DNA of 64,000 bases from JAEWWD01 sp964440115 (GTDB lineage Bacteria; Bacillota; Clostridia; Christensenellales; CAG-138), in the NCBI GenBank assembly GCA_964440115.1, contig CAYTPV010000002.1:124001-188000 (forward strand). The letters run 5' to 3'. Within the stretch, counting starts at the first letter, position 1. Every line of letters starts with the position of its first letter. The translations under genes and the position numbers were made by a program. Below, one piece after another: positions 1 through 7,267 of this stretch. A model generated the notes under the pieces. The model ran no database searches and was not told the origin of the DNA. It saw only the letters and a list, made by a program, of their open reading frames with translations.

Positions 1-317
1 CGGGCTTCGTTACATGGGCGTTTGTAAATGCCGCCAAGGATGAAGCCGTGGTGAACGCCATAGGCAACGGTACAGCCGGGCAGTGGAGCAAATCCATATC
101 GCTTGGGTGGGATCAGGCGCAGCCGGGCGATCTGGCGTTTCGGGCGTCGCCGGGCAGTGTGACGACCAACCATGTGGGCGTGGTTGTCGCAAAACAGGCA
201 GACGGCAAGTATCTGGTCGCGCACAGTTCCTCCAGTAAAAATGGGGTGGTCGTAACGGAAGCGTGGTCGAGCGGGTTCCGATATATGCGGCGGCCGGCCT
301 TGTATAAAGATGCGTGA
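1..317 (+). CDS. NlpC/P60-type cell-wall peptidase, C-terminal part (5' truncated by window)
   Basis: The open frame runs from the window edge (frame 3) to a TGA at 315–317. The visible 104 residues begin GFVTWAF, which normally follows the catalytic Cys of NlpC/P60 (C40) peptidases in a DCSGF-type motif; that Cys lies outside the window. A later NHVGVVV segment fits the catalytic His strand and AHSSS the third polar residue. The family cleaves peptide cross-links in peptidoglycan outside the cell. The next gene starts 22 bp downstream, so they are probably co-transcribed. The peptidase fold is inferred from these motifs; CHAP-type amidases are the main alternative. Confidence 0.7.
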   Translation, partial: GFVTWAFVNAAKDEAVVNAIGNGTAGQWSKSISLGWDQAQPGDLAFRASPGSVTTNHVGVVVAKQADGKYLVAHSSSSKNGVVVTEAWSSGFRYMRRPALYKDA

Positions 318-339
318 CGCCCATCCGGAGGGAATGGAT

Positions 340-1218
340 ATGAGTAAGCGAATGCGGCAATACGGGGCACTGCTGATGGCAGCAGCGCTTCTTTTGCTGC
401 CGTTTGCGGCGTATGCTCAGGATGCGGCTGAATTTCAATGTGAACCTACCGCAGGGCAGACGGTACTCCCGGGCGATACCATCGCGTATACGCTCTCTAT
501 CAATCAGGATGGGACGAGCAAGGAATGGTCTGCGCTTCGCGTGAAGCTGGGCACGGGCATGACGCTGCTGACAGATAGCGTATTGGTGAAGACTGCCGTT
601 GAAGAAGATCAGGAGCCAGAAGCGACCAGCTCCCCTGAGCCCGAAAAGACCGCTTCGGGAAATGCGGCTGAAGAGGTTGCACAGTCCGAATACGAGATTG
701 TACCGGGTAACGACGGGTTTGTGGTGCTTTTTTCTTCCATTCGGGCGGGAGATTTCATATGCTTCAGCGCCAAAGTCGAAAGTGAACAGGCGGATGTCAC
801 CGCGAGTGCGCAGACTGAAGATTTTTCGGTATCGGTGACGCATACGCTGGGCAAATTGCCGCAGGCGACGGCGCAGCCCGTACAGAATGCGCCGGTGCAG
901 GCAGCCACACAGGACCCTACCGTACAAACCGTCAGGTGGACGATGGTGCTGCTTTGCCTAATGTGTTTGTGCCTGATTGGCATACTGGTTTATCGCAAAT
1001 GTGGCGGCACACTGCATAGGAAACTTTTTAATTGGAAATGGAGCGCTGTAACGGCTGTATTCCATCAAAAGAAAAAGACGCAGTTAACGGAACTAACTGT
1101 GAGCGTGGATGAAGAAGCTGCAGAATGCATCACGGATGAGCCGAAACAGGTAGAGGAAGCGCAGAATAAGGAAATCGCGATTGGTTCAGAGCAGGGTGTA
1201 AAACAGAACAAAGAATAA
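340..1218 (+). CDS. Membrane-anchored surface protein with signal peptide
   Basis: No known function. I chose the ATG at 340 because GGAGGG (327–332) sits 7 bases upstream; ATGs at 310 and 334 are too far upstream or overlap it. The 292-residue product has a signal peptide (LLMAAALLLLPFAAYA), a beta-rich segment (PGDTIAYTLSIN) like DUF11/cohesin-type surface domains, an acidic Pro/Glu/Ser stretch, a single membrane segment (MVLLCLMCLCLIGILVY) near residue 210 and a charged cytoplasmic tail. It follows the peptidase fragment and ends at a strong terminator. A role in envelope structure or anchoring is inference. Confidence 0.6.
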   Translation: MSKRMRQYGALLMAAALLLLPFAAYAQDAAEFQCEPTAGQTVLPGDTIAYTLSINQDGTSKEWSALRVKLGTGMTLLTDSVLVKTAVEEDQEPEATSSPEPEKTASGNAAEEVAQSEYEIVPGNDGFVVLFSSIRAGDFICFSAKVESEQADVTASAQTEDFSVSVTHTLGKLPQATAQPVQNAPVQAATQDPTVQTVRWTMVLLCLMCLCLIGILVYRKCGGTLHRKLFNWKWSAVTAVFHQKKKTQLTELTVSVDEEAAECITDEPKQVEEAQNKEIAIGSEQGVKQNKE

Positions 1219-1223
1219 AACAT

Positions 1224-1265
1224 AAGAAGCCCGTCTGTAGTGTTTTTCTACAGACGGGCTTCTTT
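1224..1265. terminator. Bidirectional rho-independent terminator
   Basis: A perfect 17-bp stem AAGAAGCCCGTCTGTAG with a 7-base loop is followed by T-rich sequence on + and by a T-run on -. It separates the convergent surface-protein gene and the HAAS-type membrane protein gene. Confidence 0.9.
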
Positions 1266-1278
1266 TATATCACTCGGC

Positions 1279-2262
1279 TCAGGCTTTTGCAGACTTGCCG
1301 ATGCGAACAAACGACATAACGCTGTCGAGTACTACGGCGAACGCCACGACACCCAGGAAAAAGCGCGGGAACTGCGAGAATACGTTTGCGATAAAGCTGC
1401 CGCCTTCTCCGAACATATCGTAGAGTGCCGTTGTGAATGTGGGGTTGAACAGCCCCGGCGCACTGATAAACAGTATCATCAGCACGAGCGTGCAGATATT
1501 GAGCAGCAGTACCGCAACCGCCAGACGGAATGTGTACCGGCCTTCGTTGAGCTTCAGGACTTCCTTGAGTACGCCCAGTGCAAATATGCCGGCAATCAAT
1601 ATCCATTGCTGCTGCAGCACATCCTGATTGAACAAAGGAATGAAACTGGAACCGTTAAACATGCCAATGAAATACGGCGCGCCCAGCAGAATAACCACAA
1701 GAAATAGAGTGGAAAACACTATACCTGTAATTGGCTCATGCCGGTCTATGCGTTCGCTTTTTTTAGGTACGGGCGGCAGATCATTGATGCCGTTTTCCAT
1801 ATCCATCTTTACACCCTTGCGCTCAAAGAAGGCGAACAACGCCGTTACGAAAGCGAACGCGTAAATGAGGCCCATAAACGTCATGCCAATCCAGGATACC
1901 AGCCGGAAGAACGGATGCTCCATGCCTCCACCCAATATCGTGGTGATTGCCCCTGAAAGAAGCATTCCGCCGCCAGCCGCCGCGAGCACGATTTTGAGCA
2001 CGAACTTATATTTTCTGTAGTAGGGCTGGCCGATGAGCGCGCTGTGTTTATCAGGATCGTATTTTTCCGCTAGTTCTGCAGGCGTGCCGATTTCCGTAAG
2101 CACCACTCGAACATCGTGTTCGCTGGGCAGTACGTCGCCGCAGCGCTGTTCAAGCATGTCGTCGATAAGCGCGCGAAGTTCTTTTTCGATATCAGCACGT
2201 ATTTTGTACGGCAGACGTTTGGTGACGGCGTAGATATACCGTTCGATGAGTTCATTCTGCAT
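1279..2262 (-). CDS. Membrane protein with N-terminal HAAS/DUF1700-like domain
   Basis: The 327-residue protein starts with about 80 soluble residues (YAVTKRLPYKIRADIEKELRA..., EIGTPAELAEKYDPD) typical of the HAAS/permease-prefix domain found beside PadR regulators. It continues with roughly six hydrophobic helices: about residues 88–110, 120–140, 180–200, 215–235, 245–270 and 295–318. Its start overlaps the padR stop by 11 bp and has GGGGGGAAA upstream, so the two genes are one operon. Family members are thought to sense or transduce envelope signals; the function here is unknown. The gene ends at the shared bidirectional terminator. Confidence 0.7.
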   Translation of the reverse strand: MQNELIERYIYAVTKRLPYKIRADIEKELRALIDDMLEQRCGDVLPSEHDVRVVLTEIGTPAELAEKYDPDKHSALIGQPYYRKYKFVLKIVLAAAGGGMLLSGAITTILGGGMEHPFFRLVSWIGMTFMGLIYAFAFVTALFAFFERKGVKMDMENGINDLPPVPKKSERIDRHEPITGIVFSTLFLVVILLGAPYFIGMFNGSSFIPLFNQDVLQQQWILIAGIFALGVLKEVLKLNEGRYTFRLAVAVLLLNICTLVLMILFISAPGLFNPTFTTALYDMFGEGGSFIANVFSQFPRFFLGVVAFAVVLDSVMSFVRIGKSAKA

Positions 2263-2599
2263 TGTCGTTTCCCCCCATTAAAACATCCATACTCGTAACG
2301 ATTTCATTCCAATACTTTTTAAGCGTTTCATACAGCTCTTTGCCTTCCGGCGTAAGCACGTAGTACTTTCGTGGTTTTGCGCCGCTCGTTTCCCATTCGC
2401 TCATGAGTACGCCCTGACCTTCGAGCCTCCGCAGCAGCGGATACAATGTGTTGACCTCGACAGCTATGCCGCTTTCTGAAAGCACATTGACCAAATGATA
2501 GCCGTACTTGGGCGCTTCAAGCTGGCTGAGCACCGCGAGCACGATGCTGCCGCGCCGCATTTCCAGCAGCAGGCCGGATAGTATTTCTTCCCTTTCCAC
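2252..2599 (-). CDS. PadR family transcriptional regulator
   Basis: The 115-residue protein is a typical short PadR winged helix: RGSIVLAVLSQLEAPKYGYHLV, then VEVNTLYPLLRRLEGQGVL (recognition helix and wing) and the C-terminal LTPEGKELYETL dimerisation helix. It starts at GTG with AGGAGG eight bases upstream. It is translationally coupled to the downstream HAAS-type membrane protein, the usual pairing. A palindrome overlapping the leader (2617–2635) is a plausible autoregulatory operator. The ligand is unknown. Confidence 0.88.
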   Translation of the reverse strand: MEREEILSGLLLEMRRGSIVLAVLSQLEAPKYGYHLVNVLSESGIAVEVNTLYPLLRRLEGQGVLMSEWETSGAKPRKYYVLTPEGKELYETLKKYWNEIVTSMDVLMGGNDNAE

Positions 2600-2616
2600 G
2601 TGTGCCCTCCTTCTTG

Positions 2617-2663
2617 TTCAATATCATTGATTGAATTATACTGTGCGGCACACTATATGTCAA
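2617..2663 (-). promoter_or_regulatory. padR promoter with overlapping palindromic operator
   Basis: On the - strand TTGACA (2663–2658), a 17-base spacer and TATAAT (2640–2635) make a consensus promoter. Immediately downstream, TTCAAT-N7-ATTGAA (2617–2635) is an inverted repeat placed to block initiation, as PadR proteins usually do. Confidence 0.7.
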
Positions 2664-2731
2664 TATGGATAATATAAAGTTTTTGAAATTATTTTTGAGT
2701 CGGATTGCGCAAGCCATTTCTATTTGTAGCA

Positions 2732-3160
2732 CAAAAGACAGGGGTGCGCAGCGCTCCCTGTTTTGCAAGCCGATATTGTAATAGACTAGGCTGTCGAGAA
2801 ATACCGTGTAACGTTTTGAACAATATTAGGCTTTCAATATGTCATTTTGCAGGTGATTGGTTGTGCGGCAACTGCCGCACATCATTCCTTGAAGAATACC
2901 CGAATGTACCATTCGGGTGCATGTGCGGTGCAAAATGACACCTTCCCCGAAAATGCTTACATTTTCGGGATTTCATCAAAGAGCAATGCGTTTGGCCCTA
3001 TGGGCACAAACGCGACCTTAGAGCGTAAGTTGACGCGACAGTTTCCTGCGCAAGCAGGAAACCGAGCGACAACTTGCGCGGTGAACTTCGAAAAAGTGGA
3101 TACTTCCACTTTTTCGACATGCTGACCGCCCACATCCCGCCAATATTGCGGGACGTGGGC
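2732..3160. ncRNA. Hairpin-dense intergenic block, candidate structured RNA or repeat element
   Basis: This stretch holds no convincing gene but a run of near-perfect inverted repeats: 2732–2765; 2862–2881 (TGTGCGGCA arms); 2898–2918 (ACCCGAAT arms); these last two enclosed by an 11-bp outer stem GTCATTTTGCA (2841–2851/2929–2939); 2946–2969 (CCCGAAAAT arms); 2988–3013 (GCGTTTG arms); a 10-bp stem with one G·T (3023–3032/3070–3079) enclosing 3041–3062 (GTTTCCTGC arms); 3089–3116 (12-bp stem, TACT loop); and 3128–3160. Short frames crossing it look like translated hairpins. It may be a large structured RNA (strand unknown), the 3' UTR of the ferredoxin/adhE unit, or a dispersed repeat. Confidence 0.5.
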
Positions 3161-3179
3161 GTCAAATGAGGGGAGGGGA

Positions 3180-3422
3180 TTATATTGTGCGGGGCAATAT
3201 CTGCTTCTCAAAAAAGCTGCGTACTGTTTCGGGGGATATGGAGTACTCTCTGCCGTCCAGCGATACATGCACGCCATTCTGGCATTTTGACGAATAGAAT
3301 GCGCCGGTAAGGTTTACACAGTCTGTGATCTGGTGTTCCATGATCAGGCGGCGAAGCTGCCCGGTGACCTGACGGGAACCTTTCAGGTGGCAGGAATTGC
3401 ATGCGCAGATCGTGACGGTCAT
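3180..3422 (-). CDS. Thioredoxin-like [2Fe-2S] ferredoxin-type small protein
   Basis: An 80-residue protein with CNSCHLKGS near the N-terminus, LTGAFYSSKCQNGVHVSLDG in the middle and a C-terminal helix (SPETVRSFFEKQILP). This pattern fits the short thioredoxin-fold (2Fe-2S) ferredoxin-like proteins of Clostridia that accompany hydrogenase and redox genes. It starts 39 bp after the adhE stop on the same strand with AAAGGAG upstream, so it is probably the last gene of the Rex-controlled adhE unit. Cofactor binding is inferred from cysteine positions, not shown. Confidence 0.6.
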   Translation of the reverse strand: MTVTICACNSCHLKGSRQVTGQLRRLIMEHQITDCVNLTGAFYSSKCQNGVHVSLDGREYSISPETVRSFFEKQILPRTI

Positions 3423-3461
3423 AAGCTTACTCCTTTCAAAATATCTGTGCGGCTCTGCCTT

Positions 3462-6221
3462 TTATTGCTTGCCGCTGTTTCCGTAATACGCGTTCAGGTA
3501 CATCTGCCTGATTTCGCTGATAAGCGGATACCGGGGATTTGCGCCCGTGCACTGGTCGTCAAACGCCTGTTCGGACATATCGTCGAGCCGCGCGAGAAAA
3601 TCCGCTTCATCCGGCACGTAGTCCTTTATCGTGGACTTGATGCCGACTGCCGCCTTGAGCGTTTCGATCGCATTGATGAGCGTGTTGAGCTTTTCTTCAT
3701 CCGTGCAGCCACCAAGCCCAAGACTGTCCGCAATCTGTGCGTACCGCTCAAGCGTGTGCGGATGGTCGTACTGCGAGAATGTGCCCATTTTGGAGGGAAC
3801 TTCGGCAGCGTTAAAGCGAAGCACCTCGTTGATCATCAGCGCGTTGGCAACACCGTGCGGCAGATGGTGGAACGATCCGAGCTTATGCGCCATGGAATGG
3901 CATACGCCCAAGAACGCGTTTGCAAATGCCATGCCCGCGATGGTTGCGGCGTTTGCCATCTTTTCACGCGCGACGGGGTCGTTCTGTCCATCCTGATACG
4001 CGCGGGGTAGATAATCGAATATCATTTTCATGGACCGCAGCGCGAGGGCGTCGGTATAATCCGTAGCCAGCATGGAAGCGTAAGCTTCCAGCGCGTGCGT
4101 CAGCGCGTCTATACCGGAAGCGGCAGTGAGTCCCTTGGGCGCGTTCATCATCAGATCCGCGTCCACGATGGCCATATCCGGCATCAGCTCATAATCCGCC
4201 AGAGGATATTTGACGCCTGTGCGCTCATCCGTGATGACAGCGAACGGCGTGACTTCCGAGCCCGTGCCCGCGGATGTGGGGATGGCGATAAAGTATGCCT
4301 TCTCGCCCATCTTGGGGAAGCCGTACACGCGCTTGCGGATATCCATGAAGCGCATGGCCATATCGAGGAAATCCGCCGCAGGATGCTCATAGAGCACCCA
4401 CATGATTTTAGCCGCGTCCATGGCGGAGCCGCCGCCGACCGCGAGTATCACATCGGGCGCGAAGGAAGACATCTGTGCGGCGCCTTCCCTAGCGCAGGCA
4501 AGCGTAGGATCGGGCGCTACGTTAAAGAATGTGGTGTGCGCGATGCCCATGGAGTCAAGCTTGGTTTCGATGGGCTTCGTATACCCGTTCTGATACAGGA
4601 AACTGTCGGTTACGATAAATGCCTTCTTCTTGCCCAGTACGCTGCCAAGCTCGTCGAGCGCCACGGGGAGGCAGCCCTTCTTGATGTATACTTTTTCGGG
4701 TGTGCGGAACCACAGCATGTTTTCTCTCCTGAATGCGACGGTTTTGACATTTAACAGATGCTTGACGCCCACGTTTTCGGAAACGGAGTTGCCGCCCCAG
4801 CTGCCGCAGCCCAATGTCAGCGACGGAGCAAGCCGGAAGTTATACAAATCGCCGATTGCGCCGTGCGCGGAAGGCGTGTTTACCAGTATGCGCCCGGTTT
4901 TCATGCGCCGCTCGAACTCATCAATCTTGGCTTTTTCGCGGATTGCATCGAGATAGATGGAGGAGGTATGGCCGTATCCGCCGTCTGCAACCAGCCGCTC
5001 GGCTTTGTTAAAAGCATCCTGGATATCAGCCGCGCGGTACATGGCGAGCACGGGAGAAAGCTTTTCATGCGCGAATTCTTCGCTGGGCTCTACGCTCTGC
5101 ACTTCACCGATCAGTATTTTCGCGCTCTCAGGCACGCTGACACCTGCAAGCGCCGCGATGGTATGTGCACTTTGCCCCACGATACGGGCGTTGAGCGCGC
5201 CGTTGATGAGTATGACCTTGCGGACTTTCTCGGTTTCTTCCTCGCTGAGCAGGTAGCATCCGCGTGCTGCAAATTCGTTGCGTACCTTGTCATATACCTT
5301 GTCAAGTACGATAACGGATTGCTCGGAAGCGCAGATCATGCCATTGTCAAACGTCTTGGAATGGATAATTGAGCTTACGGCAAGCGCGATATCCGCCGTG
5401 TCGTCGATGATGGCGGGCGTGTTGCCCGGCCCTACGCCCAACGCAGGCTTGCCGCTTGAATAAGCGGCTTTCACCATGCCGGGGCCGCCTGTGGCGAGTA
5501 TCAGGTCGGATTCTTTCATAACGAGATTGCTCAGCTCCAGCGTAGGCACGTCCACCCAGCCGATGATATCTTCGGGAGCGCCTGCTGCTACCGCGGCTTC
5601 GAGCACCACTTTCGCGGCGGCGATGGTACATCCCTTTGCCCTCGGGTGCGGGCTGATGATGATGCCGTTGCGCGTTTTGAGCGCGAGCAGCGCCTTGAAT
5701 ATGGCGGTGGAAGTGGGGTTGGTGGTGGGAATGACAGCGGCAATCACGCCGATGGGCTCCGCTATTTTGCGGATACCGAAGGCTGGGTCTTCTTCAATAA
5801 TTCCGCATGTCTTGGTATCTTTATAGGCGTTGTAGATGTATTCGGAGGCATAATGGTTTTTTATGACTTTATCTTCCACAATGCCCATTCCTGTTTCCGC
5901 ATGTGCCATTTTCGCAAGAGGTATACGGGCGCTGTTTGCTGCAATAGCGGCCGCTTTGAATATGCGATCCACCTTGGCCTGGTCGAGTTTTGCCATTTCA
6001 CACTGTGCGCCGCGCACGCGCTCAAATGCAAGAGCCAATGTTTCAGCGCTGTCAACGATGGGGTATTGCTTGCTTAGGGGCTTTGGTTCCGGAATTGCAC
6101 AGCCAGATTCGACAGAATTCGGCATATACTGCGCGGATGTTGCGACAGCGGGTATGAAATTCGCCTTTTTCCCATCTTGGATTTCCTGCGGGGCTGCCTT
6201 GGGCATGTGTTTGGCTTCCAT
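3462..6221 (-). CDS. adhE: Bifunctional aldehyde-alcohol dehydrogenase
   Basis: The 919-residue protein has the AdhE layout: an N-terminal CoA-acylating aldehyde dehydrogenase half (catalytic Cys near 297 in NGMICASEQ) and a C-terminal iron alcohol dehydrogenase half (GGGSAMDAAK; His ligands in ALTHALEAY and HSMAHKLGSFHHLPHG). It reduces acetyl-CoA to acetaldehyde and then ethanol, reoxidising NADH in fermentation; the family forms cytosolic spirosomes. It is slightly longer than the usual 860–890 residues because of an N-terminal extension of about 45 residues. The start has GAGGGAG upstream. A Rex operator lies in its leader and rex is the next gene upstream. Confidence 0.96.
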   Translation of the reverse strand: MEAKHMPKAAPQEIQDGKKANFIPAVATSAQYMPNSVESGCAIPEPKPLSKQYPIVDSAETLALAFERVRGAQCEMAKLDQAKVDRIFKAAAIAANSARIPLAKMAHAETGMGIVEDKVIKNHYASEYIYNAYKDTKTCGIIEEDPAFGIRKIAEPIGVIAAVIPTTNPTSTAIFKALLALKTRNGIIISPHPRAKGCTIAAAKVVLEAAVAAGAPEDIIGWVDVPTLELSNLVMKESDLILATGGPGMVKAAYSSGKPALGVGPGNTPAIIDDTADIALAVSSIIHSKTFDNGMICASEQSVIVLDKVYDKVRNEFAARGCYLLSEEETEKVRKVILINGALNARIVGQSAHTIAALAGVSVPESAKILIGEVQSVEPSEEFAHEKLSPVLAMYRAADIQDAFNKAERLVADGGYGHTSSIYLDAIREKAKIDEFERRMKTGRILVNTPSAHGAIGDLYNFRLAPSLTLGCGSWGGNSVSENVGVKHLLNVKTVAFRRENMLWFRTPEKVYIKKGCLPVALDELGSVLGKKKAFIVTDSFLYQNGYTKPIETKLDSMGIAHTTFFNVAPDPTLACAREGAAQMSSFAPDVILAVGGGSAMDAAKIMWVLYEHPAADFLDMAMRFMDIRKRVYGFPKMGEKAYFIAIPTSAGTGSEVTPFAVITDERTGVKYPLADYELMPDMAIVDADLMMNAPKGLTAASGIDALTHALEAYASMLATDYTDALALRSMKMIFDYLPRAYQDGQNDPVAREKMANAATIAGMAFANAFLGVCHSMAHKLGSFHHLPHGVANALMINEVLRFNAAEVPSKMGTFSQYDHPHTLERYAQIADSLGLGGCTDEEKLNTLINAIETLKAAVGIKSTIKDYVPDEADFLARLDDMSEQAFDDQCTGANPRYPLISEIRQMYLNAYYGNSGKQ

Positions 6222-6238
6222 AATGATCTCCCTCTATA

Positions 6239-6256
6239 TTGATAAATTATTAACAA
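6239..6256. promoter_or_regulatory. Rex operator in the adhE leader
   Basis: TTGATAAATTATTAACAA differs by one base from the Rex consensus TTGTTAA-N4-TTAACAA. It lies between the adhE promoter and its ribosome binding site, where bound Rex would block transcription when NADH is low. Confidence 0.82.
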
Positions 6257-6274
6257 TAAAACTTTATCGATATC

Positions 6275-6304
6275 ATTATACTGACTTCGTTATAGAATTG
6301 TCAA
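6275..6304 (-). promoter_or_regulatory. adhE promoter
   Basis: On the - strand TTGACA (6304–6299) and TATAAT (6280–6275) are perfect hexamers with an 18-base spacer, about 20 bases upstream of the Rex operator. Confidence 0.75.
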
Positions 6305-6331
6305 TCGTTCCAGCCGTCTTGCAGATATGAT

Positions 6332-6356
6332 AAAAAACGCCCGCAGATGCGGACGC
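6332..6356 (-). terminator. rex terminator
   Basis: On the - strand CGTCCGCA-TC-TGCGGGCG (one G·T pair) is followed by TTTTTT, about 30 bp after the rex stop. It separates rex from adhE. Confidence 0.75.
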
Positions 6357-6385
6357 TATTTGTTAAATTTATATCATATAAATTG

Positions 6386-7036
6386 TTATCCCAGTTTTTC
6401 CTTGAGATGCTTAGAAAGAAGGGCAAGCGACGCGGCCATGTTTTCGTTCTGAACGAGAATGTCTTTGGGCAATACGATGCGCACAGGCGCAAAATTCCAT
6501 ATGGCGAGTATGCCGCATTCCACCATGTCGTCCGCTATTTTCTGCGCTGCCTCAGCCGGAGCGGTGATAATGCCGATGTGGATGTTGAGCCGTTTGCACA
6601 AAGGCTGCAGCTTTTCCATGGGCAGTATCTGCTTCTCCCCAATCAGGGTACCGCATTTTTCTTCGTCCGCGTCAAACGCCGCGACTATGTTCAGCCCGAT
6701 GGCTTCAAAACCCTTATAGTTGAGCAGCGCCGTGCCGAGTGAACCGCACCCTACCAGCACCGCGTCGTCCACATTGTTATAGCCCAGGAATTCTTCAAGG
6801 TCCCGTATCAAAAGATCGACAGAAAACCCAAGCTTTGGTCTGCCGGGAACGGAACTGACCGCCGCAATATCCTTGCGGACCTGCACCTCATTTAACCGTA
6901 AACTTGCAGCAATTACGGAAGCCGAAGCCACCGTAATTCCCTGACTCTTCATTTTTCGCAGATGCTGAAGATAATTTGGGAGGCGCTGTATCGCCTGTCT
7001 GGACAGACCGGCCGGTCTTTTGCTGGATTGATCCAT
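6386..7036 (-). CDS. rex: Redox-sensing transcriptional repressor Rex
   Basis: The 216-residue protein begins with a winged helix (SRQAIQRLPNYLQHLRKM, then SVIAASLRLNEVQVRKDIAAV) and continues with a Rossmann fold (VLVGCGSLGTALLNY) that senses NADH/NAD+. Length and order are typical of Rex. It represses fermentation genes at low NADH; the adjacent adhE carries a near-consensus Rex site. It has its own promoter (TTGACA 7092–7087, 17-base spacer, TACTAT 7069–7064) and its own terminator, so it is monocistronic. Confidence 0.95.
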   Translation of the reverse strand: MDQSSKRPAGLSRQAIQRLPNYLQHLRKMKSQGITVASASVIAASLRLNEVQVRKDIAAVSSVPGRPKLGFSVDLLIRDLEEFLGYNNVDDAVLVGCGSLGTALLNYKGFEAIGLNIVAAFDADEEKCGTLIGEKQILPMEKLQPLCKRLNIHIGIITAPAEAAQKIADDMVECGILAIWNFAPVRIVLPKDILVQNENMAASLALLSKHLKEKLG

Positions 7037-7063
7037 AGTCAGTTCCCGCCGTCTTTTTTCTTA

Positions 7064-7092
7064 ATAGTAGTATTTTAGAAACATATTGTCAA
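7064..7092 (-). promoter_or_regulatory. rex promoter
   Basis: TTGACA and TACTAT with a 17-base spacer on the - strand, about 28 bases before the rex start. No clear Rex operator overlaps it. Confidence 0.6.
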
Positions 7093-7215
7093 TGTATTAT
7101 CAGAGTTGGAGAGTTGGTCGGATAACAGGCAGAATCACGGAAATCAGATTCATTTTAGAACACGGTTCATGCTATGACTATATATGGAGGCCAAACAGAA
7201 CTTTTCGGGGAAACT

Positions 7216-7251
7216 AATTTGAAGATGCCCTGTTCAGGGCATCTTCAAATT
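7216..7251 (-). terminator. Palindromic terminator-like hairpin after the MCP gene
   Basis: A perfect 36-bp palindrome with arms AATTTGAAGATGCCCTG lies 17 bp downstream of the chemoreceptor stop. The following T-tract is weak, so termination is likely but not certain. Confidence 0.6.
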
Positions 7252-7267
7252 GCTGATTGCGGATCTT

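Noticed and set aside
2957..3277. 106-residue frame on the - strand over the hairpin block
   Set aside because: Its codons are translated inverted repeats and it overlaps the ferredoxin-like gene; no family features.
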